Assembly: GCA_003560545.1 (NCBI GenBank)
Contig: PWLK01000078.1
Span: 1-17,668 of the forward strand
Reading direction: 5' to 3'
Length of the DNA stretch: 17,668 nt
Source of the DNA: Candidatus Woesearchaeota archaeon
Lineage (GTDB): Archaea; Nanobdellota; Nanobdellia; Woesearchaeales; 21-14-0-10-32-9
The position numbers and the translations under genes are program-made. The notes below the pieces were generated by a model that did not search any database, was not told the DNA's origin, and saw only the letters and a program-made list of their open reading frames with translations. Below, piece after piece: positions 1-7,358 of this stretch; position 1 is the first letter of the stretch; every line of letters starts with the position of its first letter.

Positions 1-1869
1 GACAGGGAGAACGTTCTTGTAATACAGGAATTCAGCGGCAGCTACGAGTTAGACGTTTACTCAACAGGAGACAGCGAAGACACGGAAGTGTCAAGCCTGA
101 GCACAGGTACAACCAGCACTTCATCACAGGCGAGGTCGCTTGTACTTGGCGTGAAAGGAATACGAGAAGAAGTGGGAAGCGCGGCGTGGACTAATGGGCT
201 TAACAACAACATCCGGGTTTTTGCGGATGACTCATATGATAATACGGTCCAGTCAGCGTACCGAACAGCTAATACAGTACAAGGATGGGAGACCACCCCT
301 GAATGGACTGGAGAAGGGCCTGCGCTTTCAGCGATAATAGTGTTCAGCGAACAGGAAAGCTCAAGGAAAGGTTCGTTGTTCTTTGATAGCACAGGCCTGA
401 GCACTGAGGAGGACACGACTTGGATTGTAACGTTTGGAAACGAAACCTTGGAAGAACCACAGCCGGGCTCAGCGTTTGGGAAGCATAATGTGTGGGACTC
501 AGATTACGCTGGTGTTTGGCATCTTGATGATACTGATAGCACTATAAGGGATTCTACTTCAAACGAAAACCATGGGAGCGCCTTTGACGACGTGTTGCTT
601 GGTGTGAATGGAAAGACTGGAAGGGGAGCACAATTTGATGGTGATGGCATATACGCGTCTCATATAGAAGTTCCTCATAGCGGTTCTTTGGCTATGTCTG
701 ATGAGGTTAGCGTTCAGGCATGGGTTCGTCCAAATGCACCTGGTCAGGCAAGTGCTTCGGGGATAGTGGGGAAAGCAAGAAGTAATTGTTGTTGGTATGA
801 ATATGGGATGAGATTGAATCCTTCTAATACTATAAGATTTGATGCGCCTGGAGTAACTGGAACACCAGAAAGCAGTGATGGGCAGATAACAACTAATGGT
901 TGGACGCAGGTAACATTAACCTTTGACGGTGAGCAAAAAAAATTCTTCTTTGATGGGGAAGAAGATCGTTCAATAAGCATAACAGGCAGTTTTCAGGACT
1001 CAAACCAGCCTTTAAGGTTTGGGCGTATTTATGAACGTGGTAGTGATTGGGATGACACTAGGAGGTATGAAGGTGTGTTGGATGAAGTAAGAATTTCTAG
1101 GATTGCACGCCCCGCTGATTGGGTGCAGACCGAGTATAACAACCAGAACAACCCAGGAGCGTTTTGGACTACGGGTGAGGTAACAGGTGATCCAGGGGTT
1201 CCTGAGCCGGGTATTGCTATTACGAGAGAGCAATACTTGGAGGGGAGTGTTCCCATGGATGGAGGAGTTGTCAGCTTTAATGAGCCTGTTGGGGAAGGCA
1301 ATCTTTTAGTAGTGGTTTCAGGGCACAGGCTTTCAGAGGATAATCCTGGTATTAGCGGGGGTGGCTGGGAGAGGCATTTTTCTGAGATTACTTTGTCAGG
1401 TGAAAACCAGTTTAGGAGGGGTTTGGCTGTTTGGAGTAAAGTTGCAGGTTCAAGTGAGCCTGGTATTATTGAGATTGATTGGGGCAGTGAGAGTGGCAGG
1501 GATGCTTGGGTTGTTTTAATGGAGTTTTCCGGCGCGGATGATTATGATTTCTTTGATTTTGTTACGAGTGATAGCGGGGAAGACTCAGTTAATGAACTAT
1601 CCATAGAAACTATTGGTTCGCCTGGTTCTCAAGATGTCCTTGTAATTGGTGCTACTGCTCACAGGGATGCTATTTCAGGTCCTGTTTCGTATTCAGGCCT
1701 CGGAGATGAGGAGCATTATGAGTACGTTGAACCAACAGGAGGGTATACGGCTCATGCTTCTACGGCTTTTACTTATTCGAACTCAGGAGACCATGACTGG
1801 TATACAACTGCTAGCTGGGACGATTTTGAGCTTGCTACGGGCGCTCTACTGGTTTTTGAGCTAAGTTAA
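1..1869 (+). CDS. LamG-domain surface protein, 5'-truncated by window edge
   Basis: The frame is open from base 1, so the start lies outside the window; a GTG at 88 is only an internal codon. About 622 residues are visible. In order: the tail of a beta-rich repeat (motif QEFSGSYELDV), a short piece resembling the end of DUF2341 (TWIVTFGNE), and a LamG/concanavalin-like domain at about bases 511-1170 (VWHLDD, RDSTSNENHG, VQAWVRP, LDEVRISRIARPADW). A second copy of the repeat runs from about 1240 to the end (LMEFSGADDYD, DVLVIGATAH). LamG domains bind sugars or proteins and occur on secreted or surface proteins. No C-terminal membrane anchor is visible; the protein ends in ALLVFELS. The DUF2341-LamG order is common in large archaeal surface proteins. 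The ligand cannot be predicted. Confidence is high for LamG and low for cellular role. Confidence 0.85.
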   Translation, partial: DRENVLVIQEFSGSYELDVYSTGDSEDTEVSSLSTGTTSTSSQARSLVLGVKGIREEVGSAAWTNGLNNNIRVFADDSYDNTVQSAYRTANTVQGWETTPEWTGEGPALSAIIVFSEQESSRKGSLFFDSTGLSTEEDTTWIVTFGNETLEEPQPGSAFGKHNVWDSDYAGVWHLDDTDSTIRDSTSNENHGSAFDDVLLGVNGKTGRGAQFDGDGIYASHIEVPHSGSLAMSDEVSVQAWVRPNAPGQASASGIVGKARSNCCWYEYGMRLNPSNTIRFDAPGVTGTPESSDGQITTNGWTQVTLTFDGEQKKFFFDGEEDRSISITGSFQDSNQPLRFGRIYERGSDWDDTRRYEGVLDEVRISRIARPADWVQTEYNNQNNPGAFWTTGEVTGDPGVPEPGIAITREQYLEGSVPMDGGVVSFNEPVGEGNLLVVVSGHRLSEDNPGISGGGWERHFSEITLSGENQFRRGLAVWSKVAGSSEPGIIEIDWGSESGRDAWVVLMEFSGADDYDFFDFVTSDSGEDSVNELSIETIGSPGSQDVLVIGATAHRDAISGPVSYSGLGDEEHYEYVEPTGGYTAHASTAFTYSNSGDHDWYTTASWDDFELATGALLVFELS

Positions 1870-1877
1870 ACAAAACA

Positions 1878-1886
1878 TTTATATAG
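1878..1886 (+). promoter_or_regulatory. TATA box of the GTPase gene
   Basis: The sequence TTTATATAG is centred 27 nt upstream of the ATG at 1909. This predicts transcription starting at or next to the start codon (leaderless mRNA). Confidence 0.65.
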
Positions 1887-1908
1887 TATGGAGGGGTAGT
1901 TTTTAGTC

Positions 1909-2541
1909 ATGATTAAGGCATTTAAGGGTTTTTTTAAGCGCTTCTTTAACAGGTTGTTTAAGAAGAAGAAAGAGGTTAAGCTGGGTTTGTACGGGCCTCC
2001 TAATGGGGGTAAGACGACGCTTGCTAATAAGATTTGTGTTGATTGGCTTGGCGAGGAGATGGGCGCTGTTTCTAATATTGCTCATGAGACCAGGGAGATT
2101 CAGGTTAAGGAGCAGATTGTTATTAAGAGTGGGAGTAAGCAGATTGGTTTTAACTTGGTGGATACTCCTGGTATTGCTACTAAGATTGATTATGAGGAGT
2201 TCGTTAAGGCTGGTATGAAGGATAAGGAGGCTAAGGCTCGTGCTAAGGAGGCTACGAAGGGTGTTATTGATGCTATTAAGTGGCTTGATGACATGGATAC
2301 TGTTATCGTTGTTCTTGATTCCACGAAGGATCCTTACAGCCAGGTTAATATTACTATTATTGGGAATCTTGAGGCGAGGAAGATCCCTGTTTTGGTTGTT
2401 GCTAATAAGATTGATATGAAGAAGTCTAATTTGAAGAAAGTGCAGGCGGCTTTCCCTCAGTACAAAGTGATTGGGATAAGCGCTAAGTACGGGAAGAACA
2501 TGGAGGATTTTTACAGTTCATTGTTTGACTTGGTGGATTAG
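1909..2541 (+). CDS. Era-like archaeal small GTPase
   Basis: This 210-residue GTPase has all canonical motifs: P-loop GPPNGGKT (29-36), Walker B/G3 DTPG (85-88), NKID (166-169) and a G5-like SAK (191-193). It would bind and hydrolyse GTP as a molecular switch; the target is unknown. Residues 1-21 form a strongly basic, aromatic stretch (FKGFFKRFFNRLFKKK) that could be an amphipathic helix for binding membrane or RNA. It starts a cluster with a DUF2073 gene 8 nt downstream and a Zn-ribbon DUF2072 gene after that. The same trio lies next to the replication origin in Haloferax (oap genes), so a replication or cell-cycle link is possible. I do not assign the exact oap letter. The start is fixed by the leaderless TATA box spacing. 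Third codon positions are strikingly G/T rich. Confidence 0.88.
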   Translation: MIKAFKGFFKRFFNRLFKKKKEVKLGLYGPPNGGKTTLANKICVDWLGEEMGAVSNIAHETREIQVKEQIVIKSGSKQIGFNLVDTPGIATKIDYEEFVKAGMKDKEAKARAKEATKGVIDAIKWLDDMDTVIVVLDSTKDPYSQVNITIIGNLEARKIPVLVVANKIDMKKSNLKKVQAAFPQYKVIGISAKYGKNMEDFYSSLFDLVD

Positions 2542-2549
2542 GAGGAAAA

Positions 2550-2939
2550 ATGTTAACACTGCAATTCATACCATACCATGAAATTGAGGATTTGGACTCT
2601 CAGAAGAGGATAAGCAAGCTTATGAAGGCTGTTAAGTCTAACAAGATTGTTTTAATGGAAGGCAGGCTTAAGAGTAACGAGGAAGCAGAGCTTATCAGGA
2701 AGACCATGGAGGAGATAAGCAAGGATTTTAAGGGTATTGAGTTAAGCGTTGTGAGAAGCACTCATATGGATTCTTCTTTCTTTAAGAAGGTGCGGGCAAG
2801 GTTTATTAACATGCTTCTTGGTAACAGGTACGGGTTTACAATTATAGGCCCGGCTAAGATTATCAAGGAGATTAAGCAGGATCCTGATAAGATCCAGTTG
2901 TTCACCGAAGAAGTTAAGGTTACGAAGAAAAAAAGGTAA
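2550..2939 (+). CDS. DUF2073 family protein, partner of the GTPase
   Basis: This 129-residue protein begins LTLQFIPYHEIEDLDS and fits the archaeal DUF2073 family, a near-constant neighbour of the preceding GTPase. A good Shine-Dalgarno (TAGGAGG) overlaps the GTPase stop and sits 5 nt before the ATG, so it is translated from the same transcript. Residues 30-75 look like an alpha/beta unit (KIVLMEGRLKSNEEAELIRK, then IELSVVRS). A basic tail (KVTKKKR) closes the protein. There is no membrane segment and no recognisable catalytic motif. The likely role is an accessory or regulator of the GTPase, inferred from conserved neighbourhood only. Confidence 0.8.
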   Translation: MLTLQFIPYHEIEDLDSQKRISKLMKAVKSNKIVLMEGRLKSNEEAELIRKTMEEISKDFKGIELSVVRSTHMDSSFFKKVRARFINMLLGNRYGFTIIGPAKIIKEIKQDPDKIQLFTEEVKVTKKKR

Positions 2940-2965
2940 GCCTGTACAAGGTTTATCGTTAAAAG

Positions 2966-3364
2966 GTGGTTTATATTCCCCATCAATGCGTTAAATGCGG
3001 TTATATGCACGGAGATGCCTCGGATGCTATATTGAAAGGTTGTACTAGTTGTGGGGGTAAATTGTTCTTTTTTGTTAAGAAAGACCAGGTTGAAAAGGCC
3101 AGGGAGAGAACTTTTGAGTTGTCTAAGAAGGAAAAGGTTCAGATAGAGAAGGATGTTTATGATATTATCGGGGATGAAATAGATACTGACCTCCCTGTTG
3201 TTCTTGATATTGAAAGTATTAACATTTTAAAGCCTGGGAAGTACGAGTTAGACCTTGTAAATCTTTTTAAGAAGAAGCATCCTTTAATCTATAAGTTGGA
3301 TGAGGGGAAGTACGTCGTGGATTTGATTGAGAGCTTTAAGAAGTTTTCAGGTAAAAAAGACTAA
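2966..3364 (+). CDS. Zn-ribbon protein, DUF2072 type
   Basis: The 132-residue protein opens with a zinc ribbon: HQCVKCGY near the N-terminus and GCTSCGGKLFFF about 17 residues later, giving two CxxC knuckles. The rest is acidic/basic alpha-beta sequence with a repeated hydrophobic pattern (INILKPGKYELDLVNLF and EGKYVVDLIESFKKF). It is the third gene of the GTPase-DUF2073-Zn-ribbon set, 26 nt after the previous stop. The only usual start is GTG at 2966, with no clear Shine-Dalgarno before it. Family members commonly begin right at the PHQC segment, where this gene has an ATT codon, so the exact start is uncertain. Nucleic acid or protein binding through the ribbon is likely; the function is unknown. 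Confidence 0.8.
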   Translation: MVYIPHQCVKCGYMHGDASDAILKGCTSCGGKLFFFVKKDQVEKARERTFELSKKEKVQIEKDVYDIIGDEIDTDLPVVLDIESINILKPGKYELDLVNLFKKKHPLIYKLDEGKYVVDLIESFKKFSGKKD

Positions 3365-3374
3365 TTTTTAATAG
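3363..3374 (+). promoter_or_regulatory. TATA-like box before trm1
   Basis: ATTTTTAATAG-type sequence lies about 23 nt before ATG 3391 and 29 nt before the in-frame ATG 3397. The second ATG fits leaderless spacing better. It overlaps the end of the previous gene. Confidence 0.4.
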
Positions 3375-3390
3375 TAAAAGTTGTTTTCTT

Positions 3391-4485
3391 ATGGTTATGG
3401 AAGTTATCGTTGAAGGCTCGTCTAAGGCGAAGGTTGAAAAAAAAGAGGTTGTTGACAGGAAAATGCCTGTTTTTTATAATCCTGTTATGAGGCCTAACAG
3501 GGATTTCACCATGCTTTTTCTTGCAAGTACGAACAAGGACAAGATGAAGGTAGGGTTGCCTTTAGAGGGAAGCGGCATAAGAGGTCTTAGGATTATACAA
3601 GAGGTTAAGGCTTCTAAGATAAAAGAAATCTTGATTAATGATAAGAAGAAGGACTTCAAAAAAATATTTTCGTCGAACACAGCGCTGAACAAGTTGTCCA
3701 AGGCAAGAAAGAATAAATTCAGGGCTTTCAGTGAAGACGCCAATCTTTTCTTGCTAAACAACAAGTATTTTGACTACGTCGACGTTGACCCTTTCGGAAC
3801 GCCGAATCCTTTCATTGACGCCGCAGTGCAAAGCCTTCGCAATAAGTCTTACTTAGCGGTTACTGCTACGGATACAAGCGCTTTAGCCGGCACGTACCCT
3901 GATGCGTGCAAGAGAAAGTACTGGGCTAAGCCTTTGAAGAACCACTTAATGCATGAGTTCGGGTTGCGCGTACTGATAAGAAAAATCCAGTTAGTCGGAG
4001 CGCAGCATGAGAAAGCACTAATACCTTTGGTAAGCTACTACAAAGATCATTATGTAAGGGTTTTCTTCGAATCAAGGAATTCCAAGAAAGAAGCAGATGA
4101 ACTCCTTGAAATGCACAAGGAATACATAGATGACGGGGAAACATACGGCCCTCTCTGGATGGGTGAACTGAACAACCAAGGAGTTCTTCATTTAATGCGT
4201 GAAGAAGCAAAAAAGTTGTCCAAGAAAGGATTTGTGTCAGGTGACTCGGTTAAGCTATTAGACTGCCTTGCTGAAGAAACAGATGTAGGCGGCTTCGGAT
4301 TCTTCGACGTACACGAAACCTCGAGCAAGTTCAAGGCGGAGAGCACGCCTAAATTTGAAAGAATAATCAAGTCCTTACAAGACCAAGGGTATAAGGCTAG
4401 CAGGACTCATTTTTCAGAGACAGGAATAAAAACCAATGCAGCTCCCCAGGAGTTCGAAATGGTCTTCGAATCACTCATAAAATAA
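3391..4485 (+). CDS. trm1: tRNA (guanine(26)-N2)-dimethyltransferase Trm1
   Basis: Trm1 uses S-adenosylmethionine to methylate N2 of guanine 26 in tRNA. The 364-residue protein shows the family signature throughout: FYNPVMRPNRDFT (28-40), the SAM-binding loop PLEGSGIRGLRI (57-68), and the catalytic DPFG box in YVDVDPFGTPNPF (129-141). TATDTSALAGTYP (158-170) follows, then the C-terminal region with the GPLWMGEL motif. The length is close to archaeal homologues, so it looks complete. Either ATG 3391 or ATG 3397 could be the start. The gene is convergent with the small membrane protein gene, with one base between the stops. Codons in the first quarter are G/T-ending, later ones more A/C-ending. 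tRNA-Lys in this window has A26, so it is not a substrate. Confidence 0.95.
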   Translation: MVMEVIVEGSSKAKVEKKEVVDRKMPVFYNPVMRPNRDFTMLFLASTNKDKMKVGLPLEGSGIRGLRIIQEVKASKIKEILINDKKKDFKKIFSSNTALNKLSKARKNKFRAFSEDANLFLLNNKYFDYVDVDPFGTPNPFIDAAVQSLRNKSYLAVTATDTSALAGTYPDACKRKYWAKPLKNHLMHEFGLRVLIRKIQLVGAQHEKALIPLVSYYKDHYVRVFFESRNSKKEADELLEMHKEYIDDGETYGPLWMGELNNQGVLHLMREEAKKLSKKGFVSGDSVKLLDCLAEETDVGGFGFFDVHETSSKFKAESTPKFERIIKSLQDQGYKASRTHFSETGIKTNAAPQEFEMVFESLIK

Positions 4486-4516
4486 CTTATTTCTTCTTTT
4501 TCCCTGTTTTTTTTAC
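4486..4516 (+). terminator. T-rich terminator of trm1 inside the convergent gene's 3' end
   Basis: Interrupted T tracts (TTCTTCTTTTT, then a run of eight T) directly follow the trm1 stop. Archaeal intrinsic termination uses such U-tracts. On the opposite strand the same bases encode the lysine-rich tail of the neighbouring protein. Confidence 0.5.
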
Positions 4517-4819
4517 AAGCGATAAACCTATGAGGATTCCCAGCACCAACGCTGCTACCATGAAAATATATGCTTCCGCCCCGAAAACAGTGCCTGCGTG
4601 CTCAGCGGAAAGCCTTGCAAAATCAGCGCTTGTAAACTGGGTCATCTCCCCGGCTTGTTCCAAGCCGTAAACACATATCTCTCCGGTCGGAAGGGAGCAG
4701 AACTGCTCGGGAGGGCACTCCGTAAGGATTCTCTGCGGTGCCCCAACACCACACTGGACTCCTGCCTCGCTTAAAACCTGCAAAGTGATTTCCGGGTGCT
4801 TGCTAATGACTTCTGGCAT
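4487..4819 (-). CDS. Small C-terminally anchored membrane protein, unknown function
   Basis: Using the ATG at 4819 (MPEVISKHPEITLQ) the protein has 110 residues. This start is preferred over an upstream in-frame ATG at 4867 because a TATA box lies 27 nt before it, giving a leaderless mRNA. Residues 1-80 are hydrophilic with four cysteines (QCGV, TECP, QFCSL, EICVYG), which could form two disulfides outside the cell. One transmembrane helix follows (YIFMVAALVLGILIGLSLV), then a basic tail KKTGKKKK. Tail-last basic residues suggest an N-out, C-in orientation. I do not recognise the family. It converges on trm1 and diverges from the 493-residue gene. Confidence 0.7.
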   Translation of the reverse strand: MPEVISKHPEITLQVLSEAGVQCGVGAPQRILTECPPEQFCSLPTGEICVYGLEQAGEMTQFTSADFARLSAEHAGTVFGAEAYIFMVAALVLGILIGLSLVKKTGKKKK

Positions 4820-4840
4820 AAAAATGGGGGGATGAAAAGA

Positions 4841-4851
4841 AATATAAAAAA
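4841..4851 (-). promoter_or_regulatory. TATA box of the small membrane protein gene
   Basis: On the minus strand this reads TTTTTTATATT, centred 27 nt upstream of ATG 4819. The spacing decides the start choice for that gene. Confidence 0.6.
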
Positions 4852-4898
4852 TTATCCACCCAATCATTTTTCATTTTTTAGTGGTTAATAAAGGAAGG

Positions 4899-4907
4899 TT
4901 TTTATAG
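4899..4907 (+). promoter_or_regulatory. TATA box of the 493-residue protein gene
   Basis: TTTTTATAG is centred 29 nt upstream of ATG 4932, consistent with a leaderless transcript. Confidence 0.6.
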
Positions 4908-4931
4908 TTCTCAGTATTACACTAATTCATT

Positions 4932-6413
4932 ATGGCGGGAAAGATGAAAAGGCTTAAGCCTCGAAAACTGGGTTTCAGGGTAAACCAGTTCTACTTATGC
5001 CCGGCGGAGTTCGGAGAAGCATACATAGGGATTACTAGTGAAAGAGAACTAGAAAAAATAATACTTGAAGCAAAGGAGAAAGTACTTGACAGGGAAATCT
5101 CGCACAGAAACATTCCTTACCTCGCCGAACACGTTTTGAATGCCGACAAAAAAAACAAGGAGGTTGACCTGGAGTACTTCAAAGGCGTAGCAAAGGAGCT
5201 TACCGGAACTTATAAGATAATATCGGAGAAAGCAATTGATGAGAAAGATATTGGAACGCTTTCCATAAGGGGTATGATTAACATCCCGGTAAAGCCAAGA
5301 CGCGATGTAAGGAATCAGAGTGAGAGGAAGTACAACGTAAAACTCATAAGGCCTTTCGTGGAGAACGTTAAAGATATCTTGATGTTTGAGTTCAGGGGGA
5401 ACACGCCTTACGAAGAATTCAACTTGCTTAAAGGCAACCTTTTCAGCGCTCTTAACAAAAGAGACAGGAAATTCGTGGAAGAACTCACAGACAAAGTAGT
5501 AAAGCATTATGAAGATAAAAAAATATTCTTAGCCAAAGACGAAATCAGAAAAGATTTGTTTGGAGAATCAGAAATAGCTGGTTACGATGTTGCGAGTGCC
5601 CTGACAATCCTTCACAAGCTGAAAAAAGAAGGCAATTTAAACATAAAAGAAAAAACTGATATGGATACATGGGAAAGCATTATGCCTTTTGACTACTTTA
5701 GCAAACCAGAACAAGCATTAAACGTTCTGCTAATGAAACACGATTTGAAAAAAACAAGGAAAGATAAAAGCTTTGAAAGAATGTACAAGATAGACAAAGA
5801 GCACATGGACAGGGTTTCAAGCAATCAATTCATGGAAGCCCTGGATGAAGGTATGACATCAAGAAGCGTCATAGTCGGAAGCCACGATTTTAGCACGGGT
5901 GCGTGGCCAGCTGTTTACGCGCTAACAGAGCACCACTACATGAACGGGAGAAGGTTTACAGGTTTCGGCCTTGAATTCAAAGGGACAAAGCATGAAACAA
6001 TCTCTATCGTGTTTGAAGGAATACCTTCGTATCCTTTGAGCAAGAAGAAAATGAAGCTAAGCACAAGAATCGTGTTCGACCGGGTAAAAGGATTGCCGTA
6101 CAGATTGTACAAAAACTTCTCTGTTCCAGACGAGTTTAACGCAACAGGATTGAACGCAAGCCCTAGGAATATGATTAACTTCGGGAAAGACGTGAAAAAC
6201 AACTGGTACAACGACCATAAATGGGGTGAATACGATTACATGACAGGGAAACCAGCAGAGTGCTCTTTATGGGAGCCAACACTGGAAGTAAGAAAAAGCC
6301 AGTCTGCATTCGCAGCTCGCGAGAGAATAATGATAACGCCTTCAATGATACGGCAAAGCTATATCAACAATTACTTAGGTAAAAACCTGAAAAAAGAATT
6401 TAAGAAAAAATAA
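4932..6413 (+). CDS. Uncharacterised 493-residue protein
   Basis: I do not recognise this family. The sequence is soluble, with no signal peptide or membrane helix. The N-terminus is basic (KMKRLKPRKLGFR). Residues about 195-240 look like a winged-helix segment (KDEIRKDLFGES, then ASALTILHKLKKEGNLNIKE). The C-terminal 180 residues are richer in aromatic and glycine positions (VGSHDFSTGAWPAVYALTEH, GRRFTGFGLEFKGTKHE, WGEYDYMTGKPAECSLWEP) and look like a globular beta-rich domain, perhaps enzymatic. A lysine-rich tail KNLKKEFKKK ends the protein. It has its own promoter and diverges from the small membrane protein, so context gives little help. It converges on the aEF-1beta gene with one base between the stops. 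Coding confidence is high; function is unknown. Confidence 0.85.
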   Translation: MAGKMKRLKPRKLGFRVNQFYLCPAEFGEAYIGITSERELEKIILEAKEKVLDREISHRNIPYLAEHVLNADKKNKEVDLEYFKGVAKELTGTYKIISEKAIDEKDIGTLSIRGMINIPVKPRRDVRNQSERKYNVKLIRPFVENVKDILMFEFRGNTPYEEFNLLKGNLFSALNKRDRKFVEELTDKVVKHYEDKKIFLAKDEIRKDLFGESEIAGYDVASALTILHKLKKEGNLNIKEKTDMDTWESIMPFDYFSKPEQALNVLLMKHDLKKTRKDKSFERMYKIDKEHMDRVSSNQFMEALDEGMTSRSVIVGSHDFSTGAWPAVYALTEHHYMNGRRFTGFGLEFKGTKHETISIVFEGIPSYPLSKKKMKLSTRIVFDRVKGLPYRLYKNFSVPDEFNATGLNASPRNMINFGKDVKNNWYNDHKWGEYDYMTGKPAECSLWEPTLEVRKSQSAFAARERIMITPSMIRQSYINNYLGKNLKKEFKKK

Positions 6414-6414
6414 G

Positions 6415-6693
6415 TTAACCCACAGCCCTTCTTACATCGATTGTTTCAGCAGAATTGACGCCTTCAAGGCCTGAAAGCTTTTCTTCCAGTTCGTCAGGGC
6501 TGCCAAGGTTTTCATCCATTATAAAAGTAATCTTTAAGGCTTTTAAGCCGAAAGCAATAGGTTCAATCTCGGTTTTCGTGTCGCCTTTCCCTGCGTATTC
6601 TTCGATGTGCTTCTTAGCCTTCTCTTCAACGCCGCCTAAATCCACTTCTGGGTTCTCAGGCATTATCTTTATTGTTACAATCGCGTTAGCCAT
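6415..6693 (-). CDS. ef1b: Archaeal elongation factor 1-beta
   Basis: aEF-1beta is the guanine nucleotide exchange factor that recharges EF-1alpha with GTP. The 92-residue length and sequence match the archaeal family: start ANAIVTIKIMPENPEVDL, central EPIAFGLKALKITFIMDE, and the conserved C-terminal end SAETIDVRRAVG. A strong Shine-Dalgarno (AAGGAGGA) lies just before the ATG. It follows a 57-codon zinc-ribbon gene by 34 nt, a pairing seen in many archaea. The shared promoter upstream of that gene likely drives both. The stop abuts the convergent 493-residue gene, whose A-rich 3' end supplies a U-tract for termination on this strand. Confidence 0.95.
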   Translation of the reverse strand: MANAIVTIKIMPENPEVDLGGVEEKAKKHIEEYAGKGDTKTEIEPIAFGLKALKITFIMDENLGSPDELEEKLSGLEGVNSAETIDVRRAVG

Positions 6694-6727
6694 AAATCTT
6701 CCTCCTTAAACATTTTAGAACGCCTTC

Positions 6728-6901
6728 TTAATTTGGGCCTGTAAACCCGCACTGCGGGCACGTGTACTTTGCCACTATTTCCCTTGCATGCCTAGAGCGA
6801 ACTATCTCGTGCTTGCCACAGCTAGGGCAAAGGAAAGTTGTGGATCCCTGGTCATTCGTAATCCTGATATTTGTTGATATGCATTTTTTCTTAGCTTCCA
6901 T
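6728..6901 (-). CDS. Small Zn-ribbon RNA-binding protein, translation-associated
   Basis: This 57-residue protein starts MEAKKKCISTNIRITNDQG and contains two zinc knuckles, CPSCGKHEIVRS (25-36) and CPQCGFTGP (48-56), plus an extra cysteine at position 7. It matches the archaeal predicted Zn-ribbon RNA-binding protein (COG2888 type) linked with translation. It is the first gene of an operon with aEF-1beta. A TATA box 28 nt upstream of the ATG indicates a leaderless mRNA, which fixes the start. Known homologues are thought to bind RNA through two zinc fingers; the exact role is not settled. Confidence 0.88.
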   Translation of the reverse strand: MEAKKKCISTNIRITNDQGSTTFLCPSCGKHEIVRSRHAREIVAKYTCPQCGFTGPN

Positions 6902-6924
6902 AGAACGAGAGGAACAAAGGCTTG

Positions 6925-6933
6925 TTTATAAAG
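6925..6933 (-). promoter_or_regulatory. TATA box of the Zn-ribbon/aEF-1beta operon
   Basis: Minus-strand CTTTATAAA is centred 28 nt upstream of ATG 6901, so the operon mRNA is probably leaderless. Confidence 0.65.
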
Positions 6934-6947
6934 ATTGTGCTGAGGTG

Positions 6948-7358
6948 TTACGCGGAAAAAGGGTTAAACCTTTGGTTGAGAAGGTTTTTAATAGGCAAGA
7001 ATAGGGGTTCAGGAAGAGAGTCCCAGGAGAACCATTCCCATGCCTCGCATTTCTCTGGTTCCAAGATTAATGGCTTTCCTCCTTTTGACTTACTGATAAC
7101 GAAAATGGTGATGAAGTGCCTGGCTTCTTTTTCAAAGAAATCATTAGTATATGGGCCAAGCCGGAGATCTTTTATTTTCAAGCCTGTCTCTTCAAGGACT
7201 TCTCGTTTCGCGCAATCAAGTATTTCTTCTCCGAAGTCAAGCTTTCCGCCAGGAAAACACCAGGTGCCTTCTTCATGAGCATTTTTTCTCTTTCCCAAAA
7301 GAACTTTATTATTATGAATAACAATAACTCCGACTCCTACTTCGGGGCGAGAACTCAT
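6948..7358 (-). CDS. Nudix hydrolase (MutT-like)
   Basis: The 136-residue protein carries a complete Nudix box, GX5EX7REVLEETGL, running from G38 through E44, R52, E53, E56 and E57 to G59. It also has the typical N-terminal strand VGVGVIVIHNNKVLLGKR and the substrate-site WCFPGG. Such enzymes hydrolyse nucleoside diphosphate derivatives, often damaged or non-canonical NTPs. The upstream gene is CTP synthase, whose stop overlaps this ATG (ATGA, 4 nt), so translation is coupled. That context points to a (d)NTP or cytidine-type substrate, but this is inference. The protein is complete and ends in RFNPFSA. Confidence 0.92.
   Translation of the reverse strand: MSSRPEVGVGVIVIHNNKVLLGKRKNAHEEGTWCFPGGKLDFGEEILDCAKREVLEETGLKIKDLRLGPYTNDFFEKEARHFITIFVISKSKGGKPLILEPEKCEAWEWFSWDSLPEPLFLPIKNLLNQRFNPFSA

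Noticed and set aside
4932..6413. Naming this protein NreA (archaeal DNA repair, PCNA-binding)
   Set aside because: The expected N-terminal zinc cysteines, the SPP-VFVGRYGYP-type motif and a C-terminal PIP box are not present.
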